A stretch of 52,111 bases of DNA from Acrasis kona (GCA_026419775.2 JAOPGA020001200.1:1-52111); one strand, 5' to 3'. Shown: positions 32,101-45,217, numbered from the stretch's first letter. Numbers and translations: made by a program. The notes: a model not told the origin generated them from the letters alone.

Positions 32101-35100
32101 ATCCATAAACACATGATTTACACAGTGTGAAGCAATTTGAACAAGTTCACGAGTTGTCTCGTAATCACCGTCACACAATATTATGAATGAAAAGAATGAT
32201 AATAAGGGAGCAAATTCTGGGGTAAGTGGGTGGTCCAAAATGGTTTTTACAAAAACAGAACAAGCAGCAGGAAATAGTATTTGATCAGTTACAAATAACA
32301 GAGTGGTGAGACTACCAAAAATGGAGCAAAGAAGTACAATTTCATCGCTAGGAGGAATTAACAAGGGAGCCAAATCAACTTGATTGGTCTCAGAGTTACG
32401 TAACACATCCAATCGCTTTTTGATCAAATAAGTGTTTTGGGCGTATATTTCGCCACAAATAGCATGATCTCTTGGTACATCAATGTTAAAATACTGCTTC
32501 AAATAATCAGCACCAAGAGATAGAGCTACATCTTTTCTGATGATTGCAATTTCTTTCGTCAATCTCAACTGACATGTTTTACCCAATTCAAGTCTGCCTT
32601 GACCGTGTGTAGCCATTGCATCGGTGATTTCATCCATTTTACTAAAATCACCCATGGAGTAGTATGCAGTTGCCAAGTCATGATGCATAGAGAAGCATCG
32701 ATCGTGGTACTTTTCCCACCGATCACTCTCTGATAAAGAAAGACTTTCTAAGCATTTTAATCCTTCACAAAAATTATGAGCAGCGGCAGTATATGCCGTA
32801 GCTACTAGATTTATTTTTCCAGCTTCTGCATTCAAGATTATTAAATCTTGTAATTGATCTTGTATGGATCTAGAATCAATAGATTCTGATAGGCTTTTAT
32901 TATCAAACAAAACAGATCGACCCTTGTTCAGATGCTCTATAATCTTTAACAAATTATCATCCATTTTGTCACCTCGATGCATCTTCTTCCATCTAGTACC
33001 GATTGTATAGTTAATGATACTACGCTCAAACTCGGTTGTCTTTTTATAAGCTGCCTCTTGTACTCTATCATGATTGAAGTGGATTTGTCCATTTACATAA
33101 GTCATTAACCCAGCGTTGAATACGGAATGTAAATTCTGTACAATCACATCTTCACTCTTATCAAGAGCAGCTTCAAGAACCGACATGTCAAAGTGATTTC
33201 CAATACAACTAGCGTACTTGAGGACTTCTATTGTTTCTTGGTCGTATTGCTCAATAGCATAAGTCAGCAATGGTATCACACCAGAAGAGATATTTTGCAT
33301 TTTGATCTTATGTATATCCCAACTCCAATTTCTACCATCGCGAACAAGAAGATTTTCGTCGAATAAAGAAGATAGAAAGAGTCTGACGAACAAGGGATTA
33401 CCAAGGGTGTGTTCGTACACTAGAGAAGACAATTCGAGCATTTCTTTATGATTGGAGTCACATCGTAGTGTATCGCACAACCACTCGCTTACGGATTGCT
33501 CGCTGAGTGGCTTCACTTCGATTGTTTTACAAGGCAATTCTTCGAGCTTCATGATGGGATGCGAATCATCTACTTCGTTACTTCGATAAGCACCTATAAA
33601 CAGTACATTCGTTGTATTTTTTATTAATGAGAATATCATGTTGATACTCTCACGATCTGCCCATTGTAGATCGTCTAGGAAAATGACCAATGGAACACCA
33701 GTGCCCGACAGACCATTAATAAAGTTTGTAAGTAATACTTCAAATCTATTTTTAGATTCTGTCAACGTCACCATTGGGACATCAGGTTGACTCCCTATTA
33801 TAATCTCCACTTCAGGTACAAGATCAATAATTAACCTTCCATTCTCACCTACTGAACGCAATAAACGATTCTTCCATTCTTTAACTCTGGATTCGCCCTC
33901 AGTCAACAACTGCTTCGTAAGACCTTGAAGTGCATCTATAATTGCACTGTAACGAGTGTTTCGGTCGAGTTGATCGAATTTACCACTAGTGTAGTAACCT
34001 TGACGTAATTGTACTGGCTTCAAAACTTCTCTTACGGTACTTGTTTTTCCTACTCCGGAGTATCCCGACAAGAGCACGAGTTGACTTTTTGCATCGTTAC
34101 CCAAACGTTCGAAAAGGTGGACGAGTTCGGATACTTCGTGATTTCTTCCATAAAGACGAGTCGGCATATAGAAGCGTTCAAAGTAGTCGTCTTGCGCGAT
34201 GGGAAATATGGGCACCTCTTGCGCACCCTGATTGTTGTCGAACATTGTTTTTTGGCATTGAATCAAATCGGCAATGAGTGCTTTGCACGATTGATATCGT
34301 TCGGATGCATCCTTTCGCATTAATTTCAATACAATTTGCTGAATCACGGACGGTATTTTTTGCGGCAGTGGTTCAGGCTCCACAGCAACATGACAATGTA
34401 TGATCTCCACGACATCATTCGATGTGAATGGTAACCTTCCTGTTAGCATCTGGTAGAAAAGTACTCCCAGACTATAAAAATCTGTTCTGTAATCAATTTT
34501 TCTATTTATGCGGCCAGTCTGTTCTGGTGATAAATAGGCTAACGTTCCGTATATCTTTTGTAAGTTTGTGGTGGGCAGTTCGAATTCCTCTTGAAGTCGG
34601 GTTGCGGAACCAAAATCTGTTAAAAATACTCTTCCCTCTGTTGTTACGATCTTGATCTTTGTTAGGCAATGTTTTTTGTTTCACTTACAAAATTTGCAGG
34701 CTTCACATCTTTGTGAATGACACCATTGTTGTGCGAGTCTCTTATCGCTACGGCACACTGTATAGCAATATCTATAAATGTAGGTATAGCACATCCCCCT
34801 TTCGGAATTTTTAAGGAAAGTGGAGTAGCCTCACCAACATCTTCTTTAATTATGGCAATACTTTCATCTTCCTCCACAATTTTGAGATAGTGTATAATAT
34901 TTGTTGAGTTCTTGCAGGCTTGTAGTCCAATGTTAAATTCCCTCTTCAGTTGGCGACAACTTCGTTTTGAATTGGATTTAGGTTTCGTCTTCATGATAAC
35001 GGTATTGCTTGAGTCCCCATCATAACATTTGAAAACAACTGAATTCCTCCCTGAATTTATAGTCTTTATCACCTTCAGCCCATGAATGATGTGCGAATTC

Positions 35101-35147
35101 ATTCGATTTATTTCTAAAATTGTCAATCTAATGTTACCAACAGCCAT
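29132..35147 (-). CDS. Giant hybrid kinase: Ser/Thr kinase-like, AAA ATPase, GAF, histidine kinase, receiver
   Basis: Five exons, 35147..34689, 34656..30037, 29996..29889, 29842..29401 and 29352..29132 (introns 32-48 nt), give 1949 residues. Order: a protein-kinase domain (HKDVKPANF, DFGSA, YLSPEQTG), an AAA_16/STAND-type ATPase with Walker A SGYSGVGKT (near residue 355) and VIFLDDLQWADRES, a long helical repeat region, a GAF domain (about 1190-1340), a HisKA box with CHEIRNP (His about 1561), a HATPase with N box and GSGLGLCIS, and a receiver with VLVVEDN, DVKMPKMDG (Asp about 1877) and SYLTKP. This is the architecture of the PknB-AAA-GAF hybrid kinases known from fungi (group X) and some protists. 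It should autophosphorylate on His and pass phosphate to its own Asp. One base, n at 29596, leaves one residue undefined. The start at 35147 was chosen; a GTG lies upstream. Confidence 0.93.
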
Positions 35148-35880
35148 TGTAAGCAGAGAGCTTCGGAGAAGACCAATGTAGTTATATGTAGGTCCCACGA
35201 CTTAGTTTGATTTTCTCTATTCTTGGGTCGAAACATACATTGAAATAAAAGATATTCCCCTTTCAACTATGCCAAAATAGAGCATGACTCTGTTGTTGTG
35301 TGATCTGTCGTTTTTCCCAGCGGTATTTAAAAAAAAGAAGAAATTGAAAAAGAAGAGTTTTGTCGACTGTTGTAGAGGAAGATCAATAAGAAAATTCATA
35401 AAGAATTTGTTATTACAGAAGAATCAGCAGTAGTTGTTCATACACGGTGTATAAGATTTGAATTTCCTGTATGACATAAGCTCTAAAGATCTCCTTAAAA
35501 AGGTCCAATCAAGAATAGCAAAGGAACTATTTAAGAGACTTCGACTATGATTTTGAAAAACACGCAAATGAAGCCAGATCCAGGCCCTGAGATCGTCAGG
35601 GAAATGGACAGGATTTACAAGAAGAGGATGAAGATGAAGAGATGAATTAGCCTCGAGTGATAAAAACCAATTTTGACACAAGCTCTAAAAATCTATACGT
35701 CTGAGAAGCCAGGGAGAGACAAAATTGCATAAAAGAAATAACTTTTGAAAGTCTTCGTTGAATCAACGTTACAAAAATCTTTTTTTAGATAAAAATTCCT
35801 CAATAAGTCAACTTCAACGTTGATATTTACCCAACCGATTCCGATTGAACGTCAAAAATTTTTTAAAATAAAGACATCAC
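35148..35880 (+). other. Intergenic region with a diverged 21-nt direct repeat
   Basis: About 730 bp between divergent genes. TGACATAAGCTCTAAAGATCT (35472-35492) recurs as a 19/21 match at 35674-35694, 202 bp away. Short plus-strand frames (for example one encoding RIAKELFKRLR near 35500 and one encoding VREMDRIYKKRM near 35610) look coding-like but do not join cleanly. A minus frame at 35424-35681 has no ATG start. No gene is called. Confidence 0.45.
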
Positions 35881-37152
35881 ATGATAGCTGTACAGAGCCT
35901 GCCACTACAAGATTGCCAAGACGATGTTACCATAGAATACCAATTCTGTCAAGAAGTCGAAGATGAGAAGGAAAGAACTGATACCCCTCAAGTTTTTACT
36001 GAAAAAATAATGTGTGGATTAAACGCTCTTCCAACTGTTACGGTTGAATATAAGAGTGAATTATTATCTAAACACAAATTATCTATTGCCTTAGACTTGG
36101 ATGAAACTGTTTTGAATGCCACTTCGGACCCCTTCATTATAGAGATGTTCCTACATAAGTATGGTCCTAATGCTACCCATAATAGCCGAGATTTGCATCT
36201 TATTGTCGTAGACGACGGCATGGTCCTTGTTAAGCTTCGGCCTTTTGTTCACACCTTTCTATCGGGTATCAGCGATTTGTTTGAGGTGAATATCTTTACC
36301 ATGGGCATCCGTCCCTATGCATCGGCGGTCGCATCAATCTTAGATCCAAATCAAACATTGTTCAAACGAATCATGTCCCGTGAGAATTTCTCAAACATTG
36401 GCACAAAAACACTTTCAACCGTTTTTCCAAATAGTCAGGATACTGTCGTCATCATAGATGACAGACAGGATGTGTGGTCTGACCATTTGTCCAACCTAGT
36501 CCAAGTGTCTCCTTATAAGTACTTTGAGGAACATGATGAGTCTTTTGTCTTGACAGATTTTGAACATATCCATGAGACCGATGACCAGCTGCTTGATCTA
36601 CAGGAAGTCTTATGCAACTTACACAATCAATTCTTTAAAACAGATTCCGCAGATATAAGGTCCATTATTAGGTCTCGCGTCCTTTCCGGAGTTAACCTTT
36701 TATTTAGCTCTCGCCAAAAATTTTCTCCCTGCTCACACCTGTGGCAGCTAGCACAACGTCTTGGTGCATCCTGCCATGATGAACTCGATGAGAATATAAC
36801 ACATATTGTAGCAACCGAAAGATGTTCTGACTTGGTCATCCAAGCACAAGAAAAATATAATGTAAAAATAGTAAGTACGGATTATCTTGAACGTTGTTAT
36901 GCTACTTGCACAAGGTTGGATGAGACGTTTTTTAAGCCGCCATACAAGGAGCCAAAGGCCATGTACTTTTTAACAGACGATGAATGTGAAATGATTACCG
37001 ATAATAGCCAACAAACAATAGAAGAGATGGAGGAGTACGTACCAGAGCATCCATCACTCTCACACAAACGACCCAGATGTACAGACGATAACTTTGAAGA
37101 GATTGAACAACCCTCCAAGCAGATGAGGTTTGAAGAGGTAAATTTTGAATAA
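35881..37152 (+). CDS. FCP1-like phosphatase with BRCT domain
   Basis: A 423-residue single-exon protein. The HAD-type FCP homology domain starts with IALDLDETVLN (the DxDxT nucleophile motif, D72-T76), continues through VKLRPFVHTFLSG and FTMGIRPYA, and has the second acidic motif VVIIDDRQDVW. A BRCT-like domain spans about 268-355 (GVNLLFSSRQ...LGASCHDELDENITHIVA...VKIVSTDYLERC). This order, phosphatase then BRCT, matches FCP1/CTDP1, which dephosphorylates the RNA polymerase II C-terminal domain. The protein is shorter than animal FCP1 and lacks the long N-terminal lipoyl-like region. The acidic tail (EEMEEYVPEHP, DDNFEEIE) with KRPR is consistent with a nuclear protein that binds TFIIF. The start at 35881 follows a spacer. 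Confidence 0.9.
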   Translation: MIAVQSLPLQDCQDDVTIEYQFCQEVEDEKERTDTPQVFTEKIMCGLNALPTVTVEYKSELLSKHKLSIALDLDETVLNATSDPFIIEMFLHKYGPNATHNSRDLHLIVVDDGMVLVKLRPFVHTFLSGISDLFEVNIFTMGIRPYASAVASILDPNQTLFKRIMSRENFSNIGTKTLSTVFPNSQDTVVIIDDRQDVWSDHLSNLVQVSPYKYFEEHDESFVLTDFEHIHETDDQLLDLQEVLCNLHNQFFKTDSADIRSIIRSRVLSGVNLLFSSRQKFSPCSHLWQLAQRLGASCHDELDENITHIVATERCSDLVIQAQEKYNVKIVSTDYLERCYATCTRLDETFFKPPYKEPKAMYFLTDDECEMITDNSQQTIEEMEEYVPEHPSLSHKRPRCTDDNFEEIEQPSKQMRFEEVNFE

Positions 37153-37474
37153 ACGCTATTTATAATTATTTTCTTGTTTCTTTCTTCTTTACTTCTACTT
37201 GACTTCTCTACGATATTACACTGTAGATAACTTATGGAAACAACATTCCTTTTTGATCGAAACCCGCAATTAATTCATTTGTTTGTTTTAATTTCATGTT
37301 GTTGTCTATTATTTTGTTTGTTCTCTTAGTCATGCAGATTGATGATGCATGACATCTTATGAAAAAGGACTGTACCTCACCATATTCGGTGACCTCAATT
37401 GTAAAATCAGTTACGATTGGTTAACAAAATGCCTTGCATGATTTGTGATTAGTACCAAATTCCGAAGAAACCGC
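37153..37474 (+). other. Spacer, nothing recognised
   Basis: About 320 bp between two plus-strand genes, rich in T tracts. No open frame of note. Confidence 0.5.
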
Positions 37475-38626
37475 ATGAACATCCACCTTGCTTCTCTAGT
37501 GGTTCTCTTGGCCGCTACTTTCATCCATTGCCACAGTTGGATTGACTGCGTCAAATACACAGACCCAAGTAGCGGATTCAATGACCCTACCAAGTGTTTG
37601 GCCAGACCTCGTAACTACGTTAAGCATGAAGGTGCCGGTTTTGGAGCAGATACTGGTTATAATGATCAAGGAGGAACGTGCAAGTACCCACTAACTGCTT
37701 CAACCCCCATGAGTAGCTTTTATACAACCAAATTTCCTATGGCATCCTATACTGTAGGAGAGAGGGTATGCCTTACATGGCCTGCAAAGAACCACGTAGC
37801 TGCTCAGTGTACCAACGCATTCATCCCAGACACAGAGAACAAAGTCTTTATATCTGCAGTAAACCCATCAGTTGATAACGTTGGTGCCTGGACTCTACTT
37901 AAAGACTTCGGAAACAGTCCAAAAGGACAAATGAGCACAGGAAAGGGCTTCCAAAACTGTCCTAATTTTTGTGACAATCCGGACAAAGCCTTCTGCTACC
38001 AATGCTTCGATATGCCAAATATGGCAGCAGGTATCTACTCCTTCCAATGGAGATGGGTTTTCAATGAAAATACACCAGCATACACATCCTGTTGGGACGC
38101 TGTAGTTACAACATCTGGAGGATCTAAGCCCACTACCCTTGCACCTTCCACCACTACTGCAGGACCGTCCACAACACTTGCACCTTTGAATGGTGATGCA
38201 GTCAGGATTTTAAACCCACCAACATACGCCGACATAATGAACACTAAGACTATTGTTGTGAAAGTCGATTACTCCGCTTCACAAAATGTTGATATCATTG
38301 TCGATCTATTGTCAGAGAAGACTTACGCATGGTTTGGAAAAGCCATAGTAAAGAATGTACCCAAGGGTTCAAAAACTATTGATATGACTATTAATGTCAT
38401 GCAGATTCCAGAACCTGGAAACTACGTTGTCAAGCCATGGATAGTGCAAGCTGGAAGAGGAGAGGAACCAAATGCATGGGCGATGGAATTGGATAAAAGA
38501 GAATATCCCTTACGCATGGGTGTTGGAGCAGCCCCCCCTGCAAGCACATTAAACTCCTCTTCAGCTGCAAGATCTGCAAGTTTCTGGGTGTTTGTCGTTT
38601 GTATTGTTATATACTTTGTTTTGTGA
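37475..38626 (+). CDS. Secreted LPMO-like protein, probably GPI-anchored
   Basis: A 383-residue single-exon protein. Residues 1-19 form a signal peptide; cleavage before H20 would leave a mature N-terminus HSWIDCVKY. An N-terminal His is the first ligand of the copper 'histidine brace' of lytic polysaccharide monooxygenases. A second candidate is H107 in LTWPAKNHVAAQC, and the strand GIYSFQWRWVFN (187-198) matches the axial-residue region of LPMOs. Many Cys residues suggest disulfides. A Thr/Ser/Pro linker (about 215-240) leads to a second beta-sandwich-like domain (about 245-355). The C-terminus ends in a hydrophobic stretch (SFWVFVVCIVIYFVL) after small residues, as in GPI signals. If active it would oxidatively cleave polysaccharide at the cell surface, for example of prey or its own wall. 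The family assignment needs a structure check. An upstream in-frame GTG was not used. Confidence 0.75.
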   Translation: MNIHLASLVVLLAATFIHCHSWIDCVKYTDPSSGFNDPTKCLARPRNYVKHEGAGFGADTGYNDQGGTCKYPLTASTPMSSFYTTKFPMASYTVGERVCLTWPAKNHVAAQCTNAFIPDTENKVFISAVNPSVDNVGAWTLLKDFGNSPKGQMSTGKGFQNCPNFCDNPDKAFCYQCFDMPNMAAGIYSFQWRWVFNENTPAYTSCWDAVVTTSGGSKPTTLAPSTTTAGPSTTLAPLNGDAVRILNPPTYADIMNTKTIVVKVDYSASQNVDIIVDLLSEKTYAWFGKAIVKNVPKGSKTIDMTINVMQIPEPGNYVVKPWIVQAGRGEEPNAWAMELDKREYPLRMGVGAAPPASTLNSSSAARSASFWVFVVCIVIYFVL

Positions 38627-38859
38627 ACTGATTTGTTGTCGATTGCAAAAATATAATAAAATTTGGACTTCACTTAAATATGATTTGTAAACCTAAATTG
38701 ATCGGCTGTTCGGTGGTTTGCTTTACATGTATCATGTTATATAATTAACCATACCAAATCTTGAGGTTGAAATGATGGTTGAAATGTTTGATTGATCAAG
38801 TGTCAAGATAATGGCCCGCTTTGGCACTCTGTTGTAATAGCGATTGGTTAAAAAAGTTT

Positions 38860-40779
38860 ATGAGTAAATTCAAGGAATTCTGTGGTTCCTTTGTCGACTT
38901 CTTTCTTTATAGTTGCTTTGATAATGGATTTACCAGCGGGATCTACGCTAGCTGCAAGAGATTTGTAGCAACATGGAAGTCGAGGTTCACTGATAAAGAT
39001 GAGTTCTACAATTACGTATCAGCAGAAGGACAGAAAGCATTCATAGTTGTGGTTTGGATATGCATTAATATCGGTCTATTCATAGAGGCTTGCTACAGGT
39101 GGTATATGGTTGCGAACAGAGCAGTTGAACTGAACAAGAGACTTGGAACACCTGGTTGGGACTCATACATCCCTTGGTGGGTCATGATAGCACGTGGCTT
39201 TGGTCAACTTTTGAACTTTAATTGTGCCCTAATCTTGCTTCCCACAATGCGAACACTATTAAATGTGCTTCGTTCTTTCAAGATTGGACACATCCTGCCC
39301 CTAGACAAGAACATCATTTTCCACCGCTACCTTGCATACACTATCGTGGTTTGTACAGTGGGACATACTTTAGCACATTATTTCAACTACTCTTGCTGCC
39401 CAATGTTCTACAGGAATGTCTATAATCAACCAGAAACAAGTACCCTTGTTGCGTGCTGGGGGAATAAGTATGGACTGACCGGAAACCTCTTGGTCTTTGT
39501 TATGGTGATAATGTTTAGTGCTGCAACAGAGGCATACAGAAGGAGTAAGAACTTTACGATATTTTGGTACACCCACCATTTATTTATAATTTTCTTTGGA
39601 CTATTGCTCATTCATGGTCGTAACTTTTGGATGTGGTTTTTCGGACCAGGAGCAATGTACATCGTGGAACGCATATTGAGAAATGTGAGGGGAAGCACAG
39701 TCACAATTGTAAAGAGAGTTCACGCCTTAAGTGCACGCGTCATTCACCTTGAACTAGAGAAACCTGCTTTCCGCTACAAATCGGGTCAGTACTGCTTCTT
39801 GAATTGCCCAATTATTAGTAGGCACGAATGGCATCCATTCACAATTAGCTCGGCCCCAGAAGAAGAATACCTAACATTCCACATTCGTTGTGTTGGAGAC
39901 TGGACAAATGCACTAATGGACCTCTTAAATCCTGCCAAAAGATCTACTCTTGTGATTGACAAAAATACCACACCCGATGGTAAAGATCATCTTTTGAAGG
40001 TGGACGGACCATTTGGAACGGCAGCAGAGTACGTGTTCCAGTTCGATACCGTAATGTTGGTAGCGGCAGGTATTGGTGTCACACCATATGCTTCGCTGCT
40101 AAAACACATTAAATATCGCATGCAACATGAACCTAATGGGTTGAAGATTAAAAAGGTTTACTTTTATTGGATCAACAGAGAGGAGGGATCGTGGGAATGG
40201 TTTACAGAGTTATTGAATCAAATTGAAACTGATTGCCCTGATCAGTTTGAAATTCATACCTACATGACTGGTGACATTAAAGCACAAGATGTGAAGGCCA
40301 TCATGTTCGGAAGTTCTGAGGCGAGCGGAGTTGCTTCTCCATCAGACATTGTTGTCACTGCAAGGTGCCTTTATGATTACGAACCAGCTTCAAGTGACGA
40401 ATTACAATTGTCAGAGGGTGATATCATCGATGTTATGGACCGTGATTTATCCGGTTGGTGGACGGGTGTTAACAAAACAACGAAGGCTAAAGGTTTGTTC
40501 CCGAATAATTATGTTGTTTTGTTGGATAAAGTTACAAAATTGAGGGAAGGAAAGAACCGTCATTTTGGAAGACCGCTGTGGCACGAAGAGTTTGAAAATG
40601 TCAGAAAGCATGTCCTAAATAATACCGATCCCTCGAAAGAGAAATCAAAGTCTAGGCCGAAGGTGGGTGTATTCATTTGCGGTCCCAGTGCGCTTAGCAA
40701 ACAACTGTATGGATTTTCGGTTAAAGAAAGCAAGGCTCCGTCTCAAGTCAACTTCAAATTCCATAAAGAAAATTTTTAA
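38860..40779 (+). CDS. NADPH oxidase with an SH3 domain inside the NADPH-binding domain
   Basis: A 639-residue single-exon protein starting at the ATG at 38860. It transfers electrons from NADPH through FAD and two hemes to oxygen across a membrane. Six hydrophobic helices lie in residues 58-265, with heme-type histidines H155, H169, H173, H239 and H252 (FHRYLAY...GHTLAHYFN...THHLF...IHG). The FAD motif is HPFTISSAP (325-333), and NADPH motifs are AAGIGVTPYASLL (402-414) and CGPSALS (607-613); it ends in KENF as in animal NOX2. Between the two halves of the NADPH-binding domain lies a complete SH3 domain (498-555; 40351-40524): ARCLYDYEPASSDELQLSEGD, then SGWWTG and GLFPNNYV. No EF-hands are present. 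In animals SH3 domains act in separate subunits (p47/p67phox); here one is built into the enzyme. Confidence 0.93.
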   Translation: MSKFKEFCGSFVDFFLYSCFDNGFTSGIYASCKRFVATWKSRFTDKDEFYNYVSAEGQKAFIVVVWICINIGLFIEACYRWYMVANRAVELNKRLGTPGWDSYIPWWVMIARGFGQLLNFNCALILLPTMRTLLNVLRSFKIGHILPLDKNIIFHRYLAYTIVVCTVGHTLAHYFNYSCCPMFYRNVYNQPETSTLVACWGNKYGLTGNLLVFVMVIMFSAATEAYRRSKNFTIFWYTHHLFIIFFGLLLIHGRNFWMWFFGPGAMYIVERILRNVRGSTVTIVKRVHALSARVIHLELEKPAFRYKSGQYCFLNCPIISRHEWHPFTISSAPEEEYLTFHIRCVGDWTNALMDLLNPAKRSTLVIDKNTTPDGKDHLLKVDGPFGTAAEYVFQFDTVMLVAAGIGVTPYASLLKHIKYRMQHEPNGLKIKKVYFYWINREEGSWEWFTELLNQIETDCPDQFEIHTYMTGDIKAQDVKAIMFGSSEASGVASPSDIVVTARCLYDYEPASSDELQLSEGDIIDVMDRDLSGWWTGVNKTTKAKGLFPNNYVVLLDKVTKLREGKNRHFGRPLWHEEFENVRKHVLNNTDPSKEKSKSRPKVGVFICGPSALSKQLYGFSVKESKAPSQVNFKFHKENF

Positions 40780-40836
40780 TAAACCTATTTGTAAAAAACC
40801 CGAAATTCCTGTCCTACAATTTCAATTTGGTAAAGA

Positions 40837-43305
<2,469 letters not shown>

Positions 43306-43353
43306 ATTGAATTATTATGTTTTTTTTTGTATTGTTGGTTTGCTTTTGTAATA

Positions 43354-44692
43354 ATGTTTAAAAGTAGAGTCCCAACATGGATTAGAAGCAAGAGTTTTTC
43401 AAGATGTTGGTATGGAGTGGTTAGACCTATGGATATGTATAAAGGTCTTGTTGTTAGTAGGAAATATAGCCCTGATGAGGAACAAATAAGGGTAGTTGGA
43501 GTTATGGATCAACTTTTTAATCAATTAGTAGGCGAATCAGAGTGCCTCACAAGCGGTTTATACATTTATGGAGGCGTGGGTGTTGGAAAGGTACGTATGA
43601 AAACAGATCGTACCTCTAATAGGAATGTAGACGATGCTCATGGATATGTTCCATAAATGTTGCGCAGACACTCAAATACGGACACGAAGAGATCACTTTC
43701 ATTCATTCATGCTCGACATACATAACAGGATGTACTCATACAGACAACAATACATTACACAAAACATTAGAATTCCTAGAAACGCTCTTCAGTACGTTGC
43801 AGATCAGATAAGCCAAGAACACACGCTACTATGCTTGGATGAATTTCAAGTCACCGACGTAGTCGACGCACTCATTCTAAAATCATTCTTTTCCCTCTTG
43901 TTCGAAAATGGATGTGTATTAGTGACAACCAGCAACAGGCCACCTCAGGATCTCTACAAGGATGGATACAATAGGGAGTTGTTCGTTCCATTCATACATC
44001 TTTTAGAAGAAAAATGTGAAGTTCAGAGACTCGTCCACGATAAGGATTACAGACAAGAGTCCGTCTCCATACCTGACTTGTACATTTATCCAATAGATCA
44101 AAATTCTAAACAAATTATTCAAAAGCACTTTGATGGCCTCACATCCAGTCATGACATTGTTCATCATTTTATTCAACTCTCAGACAGAACTGTTCCTTGT
44201 GTAAAAGCAGTTTCTGGTGTTGTTTGTGTTATAGACTTTATAAATCTATGCAAAGATGAACTTGGTTCAATTCATTACTTTTCCCTTGCAAAACAATTCC
44301 CTGTTGTTGTATTAATAAATGTTCCACAATTTACAATCGGTTCAGGTCACAATGGAGACTCTGCAAGAAGATTTGTTACTCTAATTGACATTCTTTATGA
44401 CTACCAATGTAAATTAATCATATCCGCCGAAGTAAAACTAGAAGATCTTTTCCTAGTCAAGTTAGATGAAGAAAATAAGGGAGAGGTTTATAAAAACTTA
44501 ACCCAATTGGTTTATGATCCGCTAAATGGTTATAGTAGATCATCCACAATGATTAGTGATGTTGAAGTTTTATTGGAAGGGGCGTCTATTGGTTCACTGA
44601 CTGATTTATATGACCTAGTATTTTCTCACAAGAGAACAGTATCGAGATTAAAAGAGATGCAAGGAGAGAGTTATAATAAAACAAAAGCTTAA
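43354..44692 (+). CDS. AFG1: AFG1/ZapE-type mitochondrial ATPase
   Basis: A 432-residue P-loop ATPase from exons 43354..43590 and 43631..44692 (40-nt intron splitting the Walker A motif as GGVGVGK | TMLMDMFHK). Walker B is LLCLDEFQVTDV, followed by sensor-type CVLVTTSNRPPQDLYKDG; FVPFIHLLEEKCEV is a typical AFG1/LACE1 motif. The basic N-terminus (MFKSRVPTWIRSKSFSRCW) fits a mitochondrial presequence. AFG1/LACE1 proteins help degrade mitochondrially encoded or damaged inner-membrane proteins such as cytochrome oxidase subunits. It lies 48 bp downstream of the m-AAA protease on the same strand. The two could be co-regulated, but separate transcription is the default in this kind of genome. The ATG gives a cleaner start than the in-frame TTG at 43327. 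Confidence 0.9.
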
Positions 44693-44739
44693 TGGTTAAT
44701 GATTTGTAAAGTAGTTTCAAAATTTGTAACAACCAACCG

Positions 44740-45093
44740 ATGATCTTCAACAGAACAAGAATAAATACACAGAGGCGGTATGGCTCCCAATTTGATAACC
44801 CTCTGATCAACGTTAAGAGAAGTTCAAAAGCTACGTTCCTTACATTGGCCGCTCTTTGTTTTTGTGGTGGAACATTTGGATTTTTATATTACTCTGTTAA
44901 AGATGTTGAGCCTAAATTAAAAGCCGTGGAGAGGCCTGTACAATACTCATCATTTAGTTTTGAAGAGTCACAATTCATTGATCCAAGAGATTTAGACAAA
45001 CATTATCCAGAGTTACACGAGCATGCACAAAGGGAAAGAGAAAAATACAATTCAATCAAGCAAAAGCAGGAAGAGGACAAATATCGTAATTAA
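44740..45093 (+). CDS. Single-span, probably mitochondrial inner-membrane protein
   Basis: A 117-residue protein starts at the ATG at 44740 (MIFNRTRINTQRRYGSQFDN). One hydrophobic helix (TFLTLAALCFCGGTFGFLYY, about 32-51) is followed by a polar, charged tail (IDPRDLDKHYPELHEHAQRE) that is probably helical. A basic N-terminus plus one helix and a soluble tail is the plan of many small cytochrome-oxidase assembly factors and respiratory accessory subunits. A COX16-like role is conceivable but not supported by a specific motif. It follows two genes for mitochondrial quality control. Confidence 0.68.
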   Translation: MIFNRTRINTQRRYGSQFDNPLINVKRSSKATFLTLAALCFCGGTFGFLYYSVKDVEPKLKAVERPVQYSSFSFEESQFIDPRDLDKHYPELHEHAQREREKYNSIKQKQEEDKYRN

Positions 45094-45217
45094 TTTACAA
45101 AAAATGAAGAGGTCTGATGAGTGGAGTCGTGTGATGAATTTGTGAAACTTTGTAAAATTGTAAAAACACTACTAGCTTTAATAAAAGTTTAGTTCCGAGT
45201 CATTACATACGATATTA

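Noticed and set aside
34009-34323. Plus-strand frames opposite the AAA region of the hybrid kinase
   Set aside because: Antisense of a well-supported coding exon.
35424-35681. 85-codon minus-strand frame
   Set aside because: Starts with TTG, not ATG, and lies between the copies of a direct repeat; no domain.
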